Shown: positions 1 to 8,296, counted from the stretch's first letter. The stretch: DNA of 45,696 nt from CAZADA01 sp964636945 (GCA_964636945.1 CAZWVH010000018.1:1-45696); one strand, 5' to 3'. The notes: a model not told the origin generated them from the letters alone. Numbers and translations are program-made.

Positions 1-54
1 TGGGCCCAAAGCGCTTGACCGCCCAATCCCCGCCGCCGGGTGGCAGGGGTGTCA

Positions 55-366
55 CTAACGCTGTTTCTTCTTATACATCGCCAGCATGCGCCGGGTGACC
101 AGGAACCCGCCAAAGATGTTGACGCTGGCCAACGCCACGGCGATCAGTCCGAAAGTTTTCGAGGCCATCGCCGCGTCAGGGTCCGCGCCCACTACAGGAC
201 GGGCCGCCGCCGCCAGCAAGGCGCCGACAATGATCACCGAGGACACCGCGTTGGTCACCGCCATCAAGGGCGTGTGCAGGGCCGGCGTCACGCTCCACAC
301 CACATAATAGCCCACAAACACCGCCAGCACGAAAATGCTGATTCGCGCGATAAATTCCGGATCCAT
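55..366 (-). CDS. pntAB: NAD(P) transhydrogenase subunit alpha part 2 (PntAB)
   Basis: A 103-residue protein with about three or four hydrophobic segments, matching the separate membrane part of the alpha subunit in proteobacteria with a three-gene proton-translocating transhydrogenase. The enzyme passes hydride between NADH and NADP+ while moving protons across the inner membrane; this part joins PntB to build the channel. Family features visible are the N-terminal helix ending in the YYVVWSVTPALHTPLMAVTNA region and the basic tail ending in KKKQR. The ATG at 366 is preceded by a good GGGAGG ribosome site. pntAA lies at 2340-3491 on the same strand, separated by two membrane-protein genes. 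pntB is expected just beyond the left edge but is not in the window. Confidence 0.93.
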   Translation of the reverse strand: MDPEFIARISIFVLAVFVGYYVVWSVTPALHTPLMAVTNAVSSVIIVGALLAAAARPVVGADPDAAMASKTFGLIAVALASVNIFGGFLVTRRMLAMYKKKQR

Positions 367-461
367 GGGCCGCCTCCCTGCTCGTGTGTCCTTAATCTAC
401 CGGGACCCGGCGTATAGAAGCAAGTGAAACGCAGCGCCGTTGCTGGCGCGGCGACCCGTGC

Positions 462-695
462 TCAACGCTCTTCGGTGGCGAAAAACACCAGCGGCGCCAA
501 TACGATCGAACAAATGTTGATCGCCGCCGCTACGGCCCATTGACCCAGCAAAACATAGCGTTCGGGCGAATCCGCCAGCAACATGGACAGCGCGCCGGTT
601 CGATGCATGGTCAATAGACTTGCGAGGATCTGCACCAGGCCCAACACCCCGCCCAAGCCGACAATCACCGCCAGTACGCGCGCTGCCGTTTTCAT
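462..695 (-). CDS. Small membrane protein, unknown function
   Basis: A 77-residue protein starting MKTAARVLAVIVGLGG, with two clear hydrophobic helices (about residues 5-27 and 48-70) joined by a short polar loop and ending in the charged tail TEER. I do not recognise the family. The ATG at 695 overlaps the TGA of the upstream gene at 692-694 in an ATGA arrangement, so the two are probably translationally coupled. A longer reading of this frame exists upstream, but it lies inside the neighbouring gene and is rich in Arg, Gly and Cys like a shadow frame. The location between pntAA and pntAB suggests co-transcription with transhydrogenase; a direct role in the enzyme is not shown. Confidence 0.65.
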   Translation of the reverse strand: MKTAARVLAVIVGLGGVLGLVQILASLLTMHRTGALSMLLADSPERYVLLGQWAVAAAINICSIVLAPLVFFATEER

Positions 696-2131
696 ATGAG
701 TTTCTCCACGACACCGCCCCACCATTGCGCCGGCGCGGTCATCACAGCGCGCGCCGCGTGCATGCCGTCCTCCGACAAATGCACCAAGCCATACGCCTTT
801 TGAAACCCGAACACCACGCCGCCGACCAAGACAATCATCGCGATCACGCCAATGGCGGTTCCCAAAAACCCGGCAGACGTCAGTCGCGCCGCCAGCCACC
901 ATTCGCCGGCCTTGGACGTAAACCCCTCGCGCAGCCGCACCACATCTTTGGGCCCGACAAACGCGCCGGTGGAGGTGGCCAACGTCGTGCCCGCGGCGAC
1001 GGCGTGGATCAGGGTCGGGATGAAGGTGGAGAGCAGGGTGAAATAGATCCAGTAATTGGCCGGATCGCCGGGCGCAGTGAGAATGCGCTGATGGATCGGC
1101 TCCAGCGGCAAAAGCGCATCGCCATGCCGCCCATGGGTGGCGAACAGATTCACGCTCTCAATCACAAAACCCACGGCGAACACCAAGCCCAGCATGCACA
1201 GGCCCGCCAGCACAAGGTCCAGCACGGAGAGCCCCAAGCGCTGCAACAACGTCGTCTGCTCCCGGTCGCTCCACATCAACAACCGCCGCGTCAGCCCCAC
1301 CGAGAAAAAATCAAACACGGCGTTGGTCAGCGGAATGGCGGCGAAGAACACCAGCAGGCCGACAAGGGCCTGCACGGTTTCCGCGTCGTCGGAGACGAAC
1401 GCCGCAGACACGGTCACCACGCCGCTCGCCAATAGTGCGAGCGCACCGATCCAGGCGATGACGCCCAGAGGCCCGCGTTGGCGCTGAGCGCCAGCGAAAG
1501 CGACAGCGCCAGCGACAACGACAGCGCCAGCGACAGCGACAGCGACAACGACAGCGCCAGCGCCAGCGCCAGCGACAGCGCCAGCGCCAGCGACAGCGAC
1601 AACGACAGCGCCAGCGCGTACGCGTGCATTGTCCTTTTGGATCGCCCGGATCACGAGCATGGGAAACAGTGTGACCATGGCGAGCGCCCAACCGCCGACG
1701 AGCCCGCGCTGCACCCAAGTCGGATCATCGGGCAGGCCCAACGCCGCGCCGGCCGGCCCGGCCTCGCTCACCGCGCCAAACGCCAAAAACGCGCTCAAAA
1801 CCGGATAGAGCACCGCCAAGAGCAGCATGCGGTCGAACAATTGGCCCGACCAGGTGGGCGTCGCCCCATCGCGCGCATTATAGCGGCTCTCGCCCCTGCG
1901 CCCTTTGTCATTGCCGACCCAGGCCGCGAAACGCAAAACACCCCGCACCGCGGCGTGATAATACTGCCCCGGCCCTTTGTTCTCGATCCAGCGCGCGAGA
2001 CCCTCGGTTCCGGCGTCTTTCGGGGCGATCAATTCTTTGCGGATCAGGCCGTGCACAAACCAAAAGGCGGCCACAATCGCTCCGGCCGCACCAAGCAGAC
2101 CCAACCCAAACTGTTGGACAATATCGACCAT
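692..2131 (-). CDS. Polytopic membrane protein with in-frame dipeptide repeat tract
   Basis: A 479-residue integral membrane protein with about eight hydrophobic segments, lying between pntAA and pntAB. Residues about 173-215 are a run of two-residue units (GA, VA, VV, FA) encoded by a 132-base hexanucleotide tandem repeat; the rest is ordinary unique sequence. The hydrophobic, slippage-tolerant segment could span the membrane once or twice. I chose the ATG at 2131 (MVDIVQQFG) because a GGGGGCGAG stretch precedes it; a GTG at 2152 would add seven residues. The stop overlaps the start of the 77-residue gene downstream. No enzymatic motif was recognised. Similar Ala/Val/Gly repeat-bearing membrane proteins occur, as I remember, in other marine alphaproteobacteria, but no function is assigned here. 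Confidence 0.7.
   Translation of the reverse strand: MVDIVQQFGLGLLGAAGAIVAAFWFVHGLIRKELIAPKDAGTEGLARWIENKGPGQYYHAAVRGVLRFAAWVGNDKGRRGESRYNARDGATPTWSGQLFDRMLLLAVLYPVLSAFLAFGAVSEAGPAGAALGLPDDPTWVQRGLVGGWALAMVTLFPMLVIRAIQKDNARVRAGAVVVAVAGAGAVAGAGAGAVVVAVAVAGAVVVAGAVAFAGAQRQRGPLGVIAWIGALALLASGVVTVSAAFVSDDAETVQALVGLLVFFAAIPLTNAVFDFFSVGLTRRLLMWSDREQTTLLQRLGLSVLDLVLAGLCMLGLVFAVGFVIESVNLFATHGRHGDALLPLEPIHQRILTAPGDPANYWIYFTLLSTFIPTLIHAVAAGTTLATSTGAFVGPKDVVRLREGFTSKAGEWWLAARLTSAGFLGTAIGVIAMIVLVGGVVFGFQKAYGLVHLSEDGMHAARAVMTAPAQWWGGVVEKLI
1487..1618. repeat. Hexanucleotide tandem repeat, 22 units
   Basis: Twenty-two consecutive six-base units, read on the plus strand as mixtures of AGCGCC, AGCGAC and AACGAC with one AGCGAA and a final AGCGCG. 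The period of six equals two codons, so gain or loss of units keeps the frame of the membrane protein that contains it. In the coding frame the units read GA, VA, VV or FA. In the other frames they give Ser/Asp or Ala/Leu/Ser runs, which explains several long false open frames over this stretch. Confidence 0.95.
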
Positions 2132-2152
2132 GCTCGCCCCCGCGCCTGTCAC

Positions 2153-2339
2153 CTAAACCGGGTAACACACCCGCCTACATAGGCCATAGCGGCCGCCTTA
2201 TCCCCACCTGCTCCGACCCGCCCCATACTCGTGGCCATCCCGTCGCGAGGGGATGGGATCTTTTTTGCGGGTCAACCTTCCCAGGGTCGGTTGAGACGCC
2301 CGCATCATTGCACAGCCTATGGCTGGTGCGAGCAAACGG
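2153..2339 (+). terminator. Intergenic stretch with plus-strand terminator-like hairpin
   Basis: The 187 bases between pntAA and the repeat-bearing membrane gene hold a stem CCATCCC (2235-2241) / GGGATGG (2250-2256) with an eight-base loop, followed by GATC and six T (2261-2266). The T-run is on the correct side only for plus-strand transcription, although both flanking genes are on the minus strand. It would stop antisense or stray transcripts if it works at all. Seen directly; function is inference and weak. Confidence 0.3.
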
Positions 2340-3491
2340 CTAAGCCACCGCTTCGACAAACCGTTCATGGACGATTTTGCCGTCATGGGTGAGCAGCATG
2401 CCTTTGACGATATCGTCGTCGAAATCGGGCGCATAGGGCGCTTGTTCGCCGCCTTCCACCGCCTCACCTGTGATCAATTGAATGAAATTGACCAGGTTCT
2501 TGGCGTAGAGCAACGATGCGTCGGCGGCCATTCGACCGGCCAGATTGGCATAACCGATGATTTTGACGCCATGGTCTGTGGTCACCACCTCGTCGGGCTT
2601 GGCGCCTTCCACATTGCCGCCCTGGCTGGTGGCCAGATCGACAAGCACTGAGCCTGCACGCATGGACTTCACCATGTCCGCGGTAATCAGGCGCGGGGCG
2701 GGCCGGCCAGGGATCAGCGCCGTGGTGATCACCATGTCCTGTTTGGCGATGTGGCTGGCGACCAGCTCGGCCTGTTTCTTTTTGTACTCGTCCGACATTT
2801 CCTTGGCGTAGCCGCCGGCGGTTTCAGCGGCTTTGAACTCCTCATCCTCCACGGCGATGAATTTAGCAGCCAGACTTTCCACTTGTTCCTTGGCGGCCGG
2901 ACGCACATCGGTGGCCGAGACCACCGCGCCCAAGCGCTTGGCGGTGGCGATGGCCTGCAGACCGGCAACGCCTGCGCCCATCACAAACACCTTGGCCGGC
3001 GCCACAGTGCCCGCCGCGGTCATCATCATCGGCATGCCGCGTCCATAAACGGCCGCGCCCTCAATCACCGCCCGATATCCGGCCAGGTTCGCCTGGGAGG
3101 ACAGCGCATCCATGGATTGGGCCCGCGTGATGCGCGGGGTAAACTCCATGGCATAGGCGTCAATGCCGGCCTTGGCGTAGGCGTCCAAACCCTCGCGATC
3201 TTTGTACGGATCCAGCAAACCCACCAAAGCTGCGCCGGCGCGCATTTTGGCCAGTTGATCACCTGTGGGCTTGCGCACGGTGAGCACCATGTCCGCCCCC
3301 CATACCTCGCTCGCTTCGGCCATCGTCGCGCCCGCATCGGCGAATAGTTCGTCACCGAGGGAAGAACCGGCGCCCGCACCGCGCTCGACCAGCACCTGAT
3401 GGCCGGCTTTGACCAGTGCTTTCACACTGTCGGGCGTGGCGGCCACGCGTGTTTCGCCAGCCGACGTCTCTTTTGGCACTCCAAGCTTCAC
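2340..3491 (-). CDS. pntAA: NAD(P) transhydrogenase subunit alpha part 1 (PntAA)
   Basis: A 383-residue soluble NAD(H)-binding part of proton-translocating transhydrogenase. The N-terminus MKLGVPKETSAGETRVAATP is the typical start of the alanine dehydrogenase/PntA family. The Rossmann nucleotide-binding stretch VFVMGAGVAGLQAIATAKRLGAVV lies near residues 168-191, followed by the RPAAKEQVESL region and the mobile-loop region before VLVDLATSQGGN. Length fits the separate alpha-1 subunit. The start is GTG at 3491, supported by a strong GGGAGGT ribosome site a few bases upstream. The cytochrome oxidase subunit IV-like gene lies 39 bases upstream. pntAB is not immediately downstream as usual, but about 2 kb away beyond two membrane genes. 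Confidence 0.96.
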   Translation of the reverse strand: MKLGVPKETSAGETRVAATPDSVKALVKAGHQVLVERGAGAGSSLGDELFADAGATMAEASEVWGADMVLTVRKPTGDQLAKMRAGAALVGLLDPYKDREGLDAYAKAGIDAYAMEFTPRITRAQSMDALSSQANLAGYRAVIEGAAVYGRGMPMMMTAAGTVAPAKVFVMGAGVAGLQAIATAKRLGAVVSATDVRPAAKEQVESLAAKFIAVEDEEFKAAETAGGYAKEMSDEYKKKQAELVASHIAKQDMVITTALIPGRPAPRLITADMVKSMRAGSVLVDLATSQGGNVEGAKPDEVVTTDHGVKIIGYANLAGRMAADASLLYAKNLVNFIQLITGEAVEGGEQAPYAPDFDDDIVKGMLLTHDGKIVHERFVEAVA

Positions 3492-3530
3492 GGTCCACCT
3501 CCCTTGCTGATCTTTCTGGCTCGCGTGAGC

Positions 3531-3836
3531 TTATCCGGCAAAAACGCCGATCAGCGAGGCGATGCCAACAAAAACGGCAATGGCCCCCGCCATCAACAAT
3601 AGGGCCACGTACCAGGCTGTCGGGAGCTTCACCACCGCGCCACCAGCAATGCCCACAACCAGAGTCGCGATCAGCGCCGGCAGCCAACCCATGCCGATGG
3701 CGAATACAAGCGTCAGATAAAGAACCGCCACAGCTGTTATGCCCGTGGACCACAGACCAACAGCCATAAAGCCCTGGAAGGTGGATTCTTGTTCACGAAT
3801 GTTCATGTGTCCGCGCTGATAGTCGGTGTCCGCCAT
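3531..3836 (-). CDS. aa3-type cytochrome c oxidase subunit IV-like protein
   Basis: A protein of 101 residues from the ATG at 3836. The segment HMNIREQESTFQGFMAVGLW (about residues 10-29) followed by a hydrophobic helix matches the bacterial aa3 oxidase subunit IV family (COX4_pro_2), whose members carry the signature MDIxEQxxTFxxF and one membrane helix. This one has two further hydrophobic segments, so it is longer than the minimal ~45-residue subunit. GAGGG four bases before the ATG at 3836 supports that start; ATG at 3851 and TTG at 3884 are upstream options. In many alphaproteobacteria this gene sits next to pntAA, as here. It may assemble with the oxidase or act in another membrane complex. 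Confidence 0.8.
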   Translation of the reverse strand: MADTDYQRGHMNIREQESTFQGFMAVGLWSTGITAVAVLYLTLVFAIGMGWLPALIATLVVGIAGGAVVKLPTAWYVALLLMAGAIAVFVGIASLIGVFAG

Positions 3837-3974
3837 ATTGCCCTCGCTCATCGCCTGATGACCGTGCGTCTGATCGCCGGCCAAGTTAAACCGCCAGTGT
3901 TGGCGTGTTTGATCACACTTTCAAAGCGTTGGGCAATATGGCTTTGGCGCAAGAGGGCCGGCGTCACGTCGCAG

Positions 3975-4955
3975 TCACTGCCCGGCGCGCCATGTCTCGA
4001 GCACGCTTTCAAGTGCTGCGGTCAACGCAAAGGGTTGATCCAACATTAGGTGATGGCCGGCTTGGGGGATCGAGATCATCGGGCCGGCGCCTTTGAGATT
4101 TTCGCGCATCCAGTCCCAACGTTTCTTTGACACCAGACGCGTTTGCCCGGCTCGGAACAGAGCCAGCGGACACTGCGCCTCAAACACAATCTGCGGCCCT
4201 AAACTGTCATCGCGCTGGAATTTGATCCACAGCTCTGGATCGTGCGCCCATGTCCATCCCCTGCCGTCTGCGCTTTTGCGTTCGCGCAAGGCTTGGCGCG
4301 CCACATAGTCAGCCAAGAACAAATTCTCGCAGGGCTGTTCAGGAATCAACCGAAAGCGAGCCAATGCCGCCGGAACTGTCTCGTAAATTCTGCCCCCTCG
4401 GCGCGAGGGTGGCTTGCGTTCGGTGGGGTCTTTTGGCTCGATCGGAATATCGAGGATCGCCGCGCCGGAAAACTGCTGACCTTCCCTGGCGGCCGCATAC
4501 AAGCAAACGAGCCCCCCAAAGGAATGTCCCACCAAAGCGGGTTTATAGGAACGGTCAAATCCACCCGCAGCTCCGACAACAGCCACGATTTCCCGCGTGA
4601 ATTGCGGGAGGGAATAGGCGTCGCGATGATCGGAATCGCCCATGCTGGATAGATCAATGGCGACGGGGCGCCATCGGTCGCAGAAAAATGGCGCGATAAA
4701 GTCCCACCACCCCTTGTGCGCCAAAGCACCATGGACAAACAAAAGCACAGGTTTCGCGGCCTGATCGTCTGCGCCCCATGCGCGCCACGATATCGTCGCG
4801 CCATCAACGTCGATTTGGTGATCGGTGCGGGGCGTCTGCAGGATTTCCCGAAACCAATTGGGTGCGGGAGGGACATTTCCTTGTAAAGGGCGTAAGAGAA
4901 ACGCAGTTTCGGGCGTCGTCTCAGTAGCCGTCTCGGCTTTTGGCATGGTGCTCAT
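3975..4955 (-). CDS. Alpha/beta hydrolase
   Basis: A 326-residue alpha/beta-hydrolase-fold protein, cytoplasmic, with no signal peptide. Visible family features are the oxyanion strand LLFVHGALAHKGWW (about residues 70-83), the DLSSMGDSD strand-4 motif, the nucleophile elbow VGHSFGG near residue 143, and a late His in AGHHLMLDQP (near residue 302) as the catalytic base. A strand-7 acid was not assigned. The substrate cannot be read from sequence; epoxide hydrolase-, lipase- and haloalkane dehalogenase-like enzymes all share this layout. The gene is transcribed away from the secreted-protein gene at 5080, with about 124 bases between the starts. Confidence 0.88.
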   Translation of the reverse strand: MSTMPKAETATETTPETAFLLRPLQGNVPPAPNWFREILQTPRTDHQIDVDGATISWRAWGADDQAAKPVLLFVHGALAHKGWWDFIAPFFCDRWRPVAIDLSSMGDSDHRDAYSLPQFTREIVAVVGAAGGFDRSYKPALVGHSFGGLVCLYAAAREGQQFSGAAILDIPIEPKDPTERKPPSRRGGRIYETVPAALARFRLIPEQPCENLFLADYVARQALRERKSADGRGWTWAHDPELWIKFQRDDSLGPQIVFEAQCPLALFRAGQTRLVSKKRWDWMRENLKGAGPMISIPQAGHHLMLDQPFALTAALESVLETWRAGQ

Positions 4956-4991
4956 TGGCGTTCGATAAATTCCGTTAACGTCAACGTCAAC

Positions 4992-5003
4992 AGTGAGTTC
5001 ACT
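4992..5003. promoter_or_regulatory. 12-base palindrome in a divergent promoter region
   Basis: A perfect palindrome AGTGA-GT-TCACT lies midway between the divergent hydrolase and secreted-protein genes. Three short AACGTC-like direct repeats sit just to its left (4977-4991). The position suits an operator controlling one or both genes. No regulator gene is adjacent, so this is only a candidate. Confidence 0.25.
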
Positions 5004-5079
5004 ATCGGTTCAGGTATGACGCGACGCAAAATGGTTACACAGTAGGGCGGCTGTGTGATCAAGACATTGGGGGACAGAG

Positions 5080-5577
5080 GTGACATCAACGCGACAACAT
5101 CGGCGCAAGCCATTTGAGAATATAGCCCAGTGTATTGTCATGGCATCGCTTCTTGGTGCGACGTCGAGCGGGGCGCAAGTGACTGACCAAGAAGCCCTGG
5201 CGTATCAACGGGCCTCGGAATGTGCAGCGCTGTCCACAGTGTTGACTCCCATGGTGAAGTTGGATCCGGGGTATTGGCTTGAACTTGGTGTGTCACCGAG
5301 CCGTTTGGAGCTGATTTACGAGGTGCACTCGGCCGAAGCGATTGCTCTGGGAAAGGGGGCATTCGGCTTTGATCAGGCTCAATTGGACCAGGACTTTCGT
5401 CAACGCTCCCAAGACTATTGGGCTCAATTCGGTTTTTCTGAACACGCGTCAATCGACTTTAACGAACCGGGCGTCGCTAACGACCTCGTATTGGAAGTCG
5501 AGCGCTGCGCTGGTGATGCTGAAGCGGCCGCGTCCGCTGAACATATGTCTGACATGATGGACGAGTGGGACAATTAG
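5080..5577 (+). CDS. Secreted two-cysteine protein, unknown function (copy 1)
   Basis: A 165-residue protein with a basic N-terminus (RQHRRK), a hydrophobic core near residues 17-28 and a likely signal peptidase site after SSGA, giving a periplasmic or secreted product of about 130 residues. The mature part is acidic and mostly helical. It has two cysteines, one in ASECAAL near the start and one in VERCAGD near the end, likely to form a disulfide. The gene 88 bases downstream has the same plan (signal peptide, KEC near the start, a GxSP turn, TKC near the end), so the two look like distant paralogues. Start GTG at 5080, preceded by GGGGGA. No known domain recognised. Confidence 0.6.
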   Translation: MTSTRQHRRKPFENIAQCIVMASLLGATSSGAQVTDQEALAYQRASECAALSTVLTPMVKLDPGYWLELGVSPSRLELIYEVHSAEAIALGKGAFGFDQAQLDQDFRQRSQDYWAQFGFSEHASIDFNEPGVANDLVLEVERCAGDAEAAASAEHMSDMMDEWDN

Positions 5578-5665
5578 ATAGCCAGGCGGCTTTTGACGAA
5601 CGCACTGGACAATGAGATACCGCTCCAAACTAGAGAAATGATTACGCCAAGTTAGCGAACGATCC

Positions 5666-6217
5666 ATGGGCAACCCCCACCCTTACCGGATGTTAGTTGC
5701 GTGCGCGGCCCTGCTAATTGTCCTGATGACAGCCGTGTCTGCTCAGGACGACCAACCAGGCGAACCGAGTGAGTCTGACCGTGCGTTCGCCCGCTCCGCG
5801 GGCGCCGAATTTGCCTTTGAAATGTTTGAGAAACAGGACCTCAACAAAGAGTGCTACGCAAAGATGTACGCGCTTCTGGTCATCAATGAATCAAACCCCC
5901 AGTTTCTTCAGAGCCTTGGTGGATCACCTGAAGATTATGTGACTGCGCTTGAACTGATCAGCGGTGATATGGGGGCGGGCGACATGTTTTTCGAAGAAAC
6001 GCCGGAAGAAACCAATGCCGAAATCGAAGCGATGACGGCCGCCTATCTCGCCGAAGATTTAGCCCCGCTGTTTTCCGGCACGCCTGAACAACAACAGACT
6101 GTCTTGGTGGATGTCATTGGGCCCGATCTCACAAAGTGCACAGCACGCCTTGGCGAAATCCAACGTCTCAATGCGACGATGGATGAGGCGATGGAGCGCG
6201 CTCAGTCGCCAGAATAG
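5666..6217 (+). CDS. Secreted two-cysteine protein, unknown function (copy 2)
   Basis: A 183-residue protein with a clear signal peptide (hydrophobic core LVACAALLIVLMTAV, cleavage likely after VSA near residue 26). The mature region is acidic and helical, with one cysteine in NKECYAKM near the start and one in LTKCTARLGE near the end. The motif GGSPEDY between them parallels GVSPSRL in the upstream protein at 5080. Same strand and 88 bases apart, so the two may be co-transcribed. It ends 14 bases before the convergent ABC1 kinase gene. No recognised domain. Export is well supported; function is not. Confidence 0.65.
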   Translation: MGNPHPYRMLVACAALLIVLMTAVSAQDDQPGEPSESDRAFARSAGAEFAFEMFEKQDLNKECYAKMYALLVINESNPQFLQSLGGSPEDYVTALELISGDMGAGDMFFEETPEETNAEIEAMTAAYLAEDLAPLFSGTPEQQQTVLVDVIGPDLTKCTARLGEIQRLNATMDEAMERAQSPE

Positions 6218-6231
6218 TCAAAACGGCGGTA

Positions 6232-7584
6232 CTAGTCTGCGCTTAATCTTACGGCGCTCAGCGCTTCAGCTTGCCTTTGGCCCACGGTATCGACATCGAA
6301 TCCATCGATGCTGTCTTGAAACAACCTGCAAAAGTTCAGTTTTGCATCGAGGTGGAGAAACACGGCGCCCAATCCAATGGCGGCGCGATCCATAAAGACA
6401 AACTCGCGGGGAACCCGTACCGGACCGCGCTCCTTGAGCAGTTCGCGCACCTGAAAGGCTTCTTTGCGGCCATATTCGCCAGGTGAAACACCATCGGCCA
6501 CAGTGCGTTCGCGATCATCCAGCAGTGGGCCGTAAATGAACCGCGCCCACACATTAAGAGCCTCTCTTTGGCCCTGCGTTAACTCGTGAAATCCCCAATT
6601 GGCATAGGCGTCGCGCTCTGCATCTTCGTCATTAGCCTTCAGGGCGCGGTAAAGCTTGATCACCCCCTCTACAAAGCGTGGCGGGAATATCCGGATGCAG
6701 CCAAAGTCCAAGAGATTGATGACCCTCCCGTCATCTTCCGCCACCGTGTAGTTACCCAAATGCGGATCGCCATGGATTACGCCGTATGCGCCCATGGGCT
6801 TCCACCACGCAGCGAATAATGCGCTCGCAATCCGATTCCGCGTGTCTTGGTCGGCCGTCTTGAAATCCAGGACACGGCGGCCCTGAACCCAGGTCATGGT
6901 CAAAAGACGCGATGTGGAATGACTTTCCACCGGATCAGGCACGCGCACCGTCTCCACTTCGTCAAGCATCATCTGATAGAGCGCCATGGCCTTACGCTCG
7001 CGTTCATAGTCGAGCTCCTCACGTAACCGCGCCGCGATCTCGTGCTCGACCTCAGAGACGTCGATTGAGCGCTCCATCCGCTTGAACAGACCAAGCGCCA
7101 AGCGCAATTGACCAAGATCAGCCTCCACCGCGCTCTGCATGTCCGGGTATTGTAGCTTGCACGCGACCTTGCGTCCGTCGTGCAGGGTCGCACGGTGCAC
7201 CTGTCCGAGCGATGCGGCGTGGGCCGCTTCCTGTTCGAAGTCTAAAAACGTGTCCCGCCAACCAGGTCCGAGTTCTGTTCGCATTCGCCGTTTTACAAAA
7301 CTCCAGCCCATGGGTGGGGCGTGCGCCTGTAATTGCGACAATTCCTCTGCATATTCTGGGGGCACCAGATCGGGAATAGTGGCCAGTATCTGCGCCACTT
7401 TCATCAAGGGGCCCTTGATGCCGCCTAAGGCGGAGCGTAGGGCTCGAGCAGACTTGGAGTCCGCTTCGTCCCCGCCAAAAACGCGATTGAAGCCATACGC
7501 TGTGGCCGCTGACGACAATCCCGCACCAACACGCGCGACACGAGCGGTACGCCCCAAGAAAGAATTTTGCTCACCATCGGCCAT
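6232..7584 (-). CDS. ABC1/UbiB family atypical kinase
   Basis: A 450-residue member of the AarF/ABC1/UbiB protein-kinase-like family. Visible motifs are the family signature near residues 62-65 (KVAQ, a common alphaproteobacterial variant of KxGQ), the Ala-rich loop AHAASLGQVHRA near 121-132 in place of a glycine loop, the phosphate-binding Lys in VACKLQYP near 143, the catalytic HGDPHLGNY and the metal-binding LLDFG. Family members support ubiquinone synthesis or lipid metabolism through ATPase-like activity. The substrate of this one is unknown, and it lacks the C-terminal membrane anchor typical of true UbiB. The ATG at 7584 has GGAGAGG upstream. It lies 34 bases after msrQ on the same strand, so it may belong to the msrPQ transcript. 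Confidence 0.9.
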   Translation of the reverse strand: MADGEQNSFLGRTARVARVGAGLSSAATAYGFNRVFGGDEADSKSARALRSALGGIKGPLMKVAQILATIPDLVPPEYAEELSQLQAHAPPMGWSFVKRRMRTELGPGWRDTFLDFEQEAAHAASLGQVHRATLHDGRKVACKLQYPDMQSAVEADLGQLRLALGLFKRMERSIDVSEVEHEIAARLREELDYERERKAMALYQMMLDEVETVRVPDPVESHSTSRLLTMTWVQGRRVLDFKTADQDTRNRIASALFAAWWKPMGAYGVIHGDPHLGNYTVAEDDGRVINLLDFGCIRIFPPRFVEGVIKLYRALKANDEDAERDAYANWGFHELTQGQREALNVWARFIYGPLLDDRERTVADGVSPGEYGRKEAFQVRELLKERGPVRVPREFVFMDRAAIGLGAVFLHLDAKLNFCRLFQDSIDGFDVDTVGQRQAEALSAVRLSAD

Positions 7585-7618
7585 GGTCGCCTCTCCGCAA
7601 ACACCATCGCATCAAGAC

Positions 7619-8296
7619 TTAGGTGCTGGGTGCAGATTGGCTAACTGGACTTTGCGCCGCGTGACGTTTGGTCCGACGCCAAATCGTTAAGATCACACGA
7701 TGACCCAGCAAAACGATAAGAATCCCAGCGTGGACGAGGGGCCCGATTTGCGCGCCCTTTTCCATCCAAATATGATGCAACACCGCCAATGCAGCGGCAG
7801 GATAAATCAGCCAATGCAAACGCCGCCACGCCTTTGCGCCCATGCGCTTGATCATGGCGTTGTGCGACGTCATCGCAAGTGGCGTCATCAACACAATCGC
7901 CGCCATACCCGCTGTGATGTAGCGCCGCAATACGACGTCATTCCACAGGGCCGATACCGAAAAAAACAAGTCCAATCCAAAGTAGGCAAGCAGGTGTAAT
8001 ACGGCGTAACCAAAGGCGAACAAGCCCACACGCCGCCGGATCAAAATCCAGCCGCTCCACCCAGTCCAATCACGCAAAGGGCTCATGGCCAGCGTGATTA
8101 ATAACACCCGAATAGCTGTCTCACCCAAGAAATGATGCGTGGCCTCGATGGGATTGAATCCCAGCGCATTTGGTTGGTGTGTAAACAGCAAAACCCACTG
8201 CCAGGCGAGCCACAAAGCTGGGGCCGCCAACAGCCAGAACGCCACGGGTTTGGCGACTGATTTGAATCGAAATTTGCGCGCAAAACCCAGCGCCAT
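7619..8296 (-). CDS. msrQ: MsrQ, heme-binding membrane subunit of periplasmic methionine sulfoxide reductase
   Basis: A 225-residue inner-membrane cytochrome b-type protein (formerly YedZ) that passes electrons from the quinone pool to MsrP. About six hydrophobic helices are visible. Conserved histidines stand in ATHHFLGETA, AVLHLLAY and LHWLIYPAAALAVLHHIW, and the loop SPLRDWTGWSGWILIRRRVGL is characteristic of the family. The ATG at 8296 shares one base with the TGA of msrP (TGATG), which shows translational coupling; a TTG one codon earlier is the alternative start. It is followed by the ABC1 kinase gene. Confidence 0.94.
   Translation of the reverse strand: MALGFARKFRFKSVAKPVAFWLLAAPALWLAWQWVLLFTHQPNALGFNPIEATHHFLGETAIRVLLITLAMSPLRDWTGWSGWILIRRRVGLFAFGYAVLHLLAYFGLDLFFSVSALWNDVVLRRYITAGMAAIVLMTPLAMTSHNAMIKRMGAKAWRRLHWLIYPAAALAVLHHIWMEKGAQIGPLVHAGILIVLLGHRVILTIWRRTKRHAAQSPVSQSAPST

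Noticed and set aside
620..1435. 271-codon plus-strand frame
   Set aside because: Opposite the membrane-protein gene; its Arg/Gln/His-rich composition is that of a shadow frame in GC-rich DNA.
1478..2182. Plus-strand frame with a Ser/Asp/Asn repeat resembling an SD-repeat surface protein
   Set aside because: It is the antisense reading of the hexanucleotide tract. The minus frame has membrane helices on both sides of the tract and coupled neighbours, while the plus frame lacks a signal peptide and is Arg/Gln/His-rich elsewhere.
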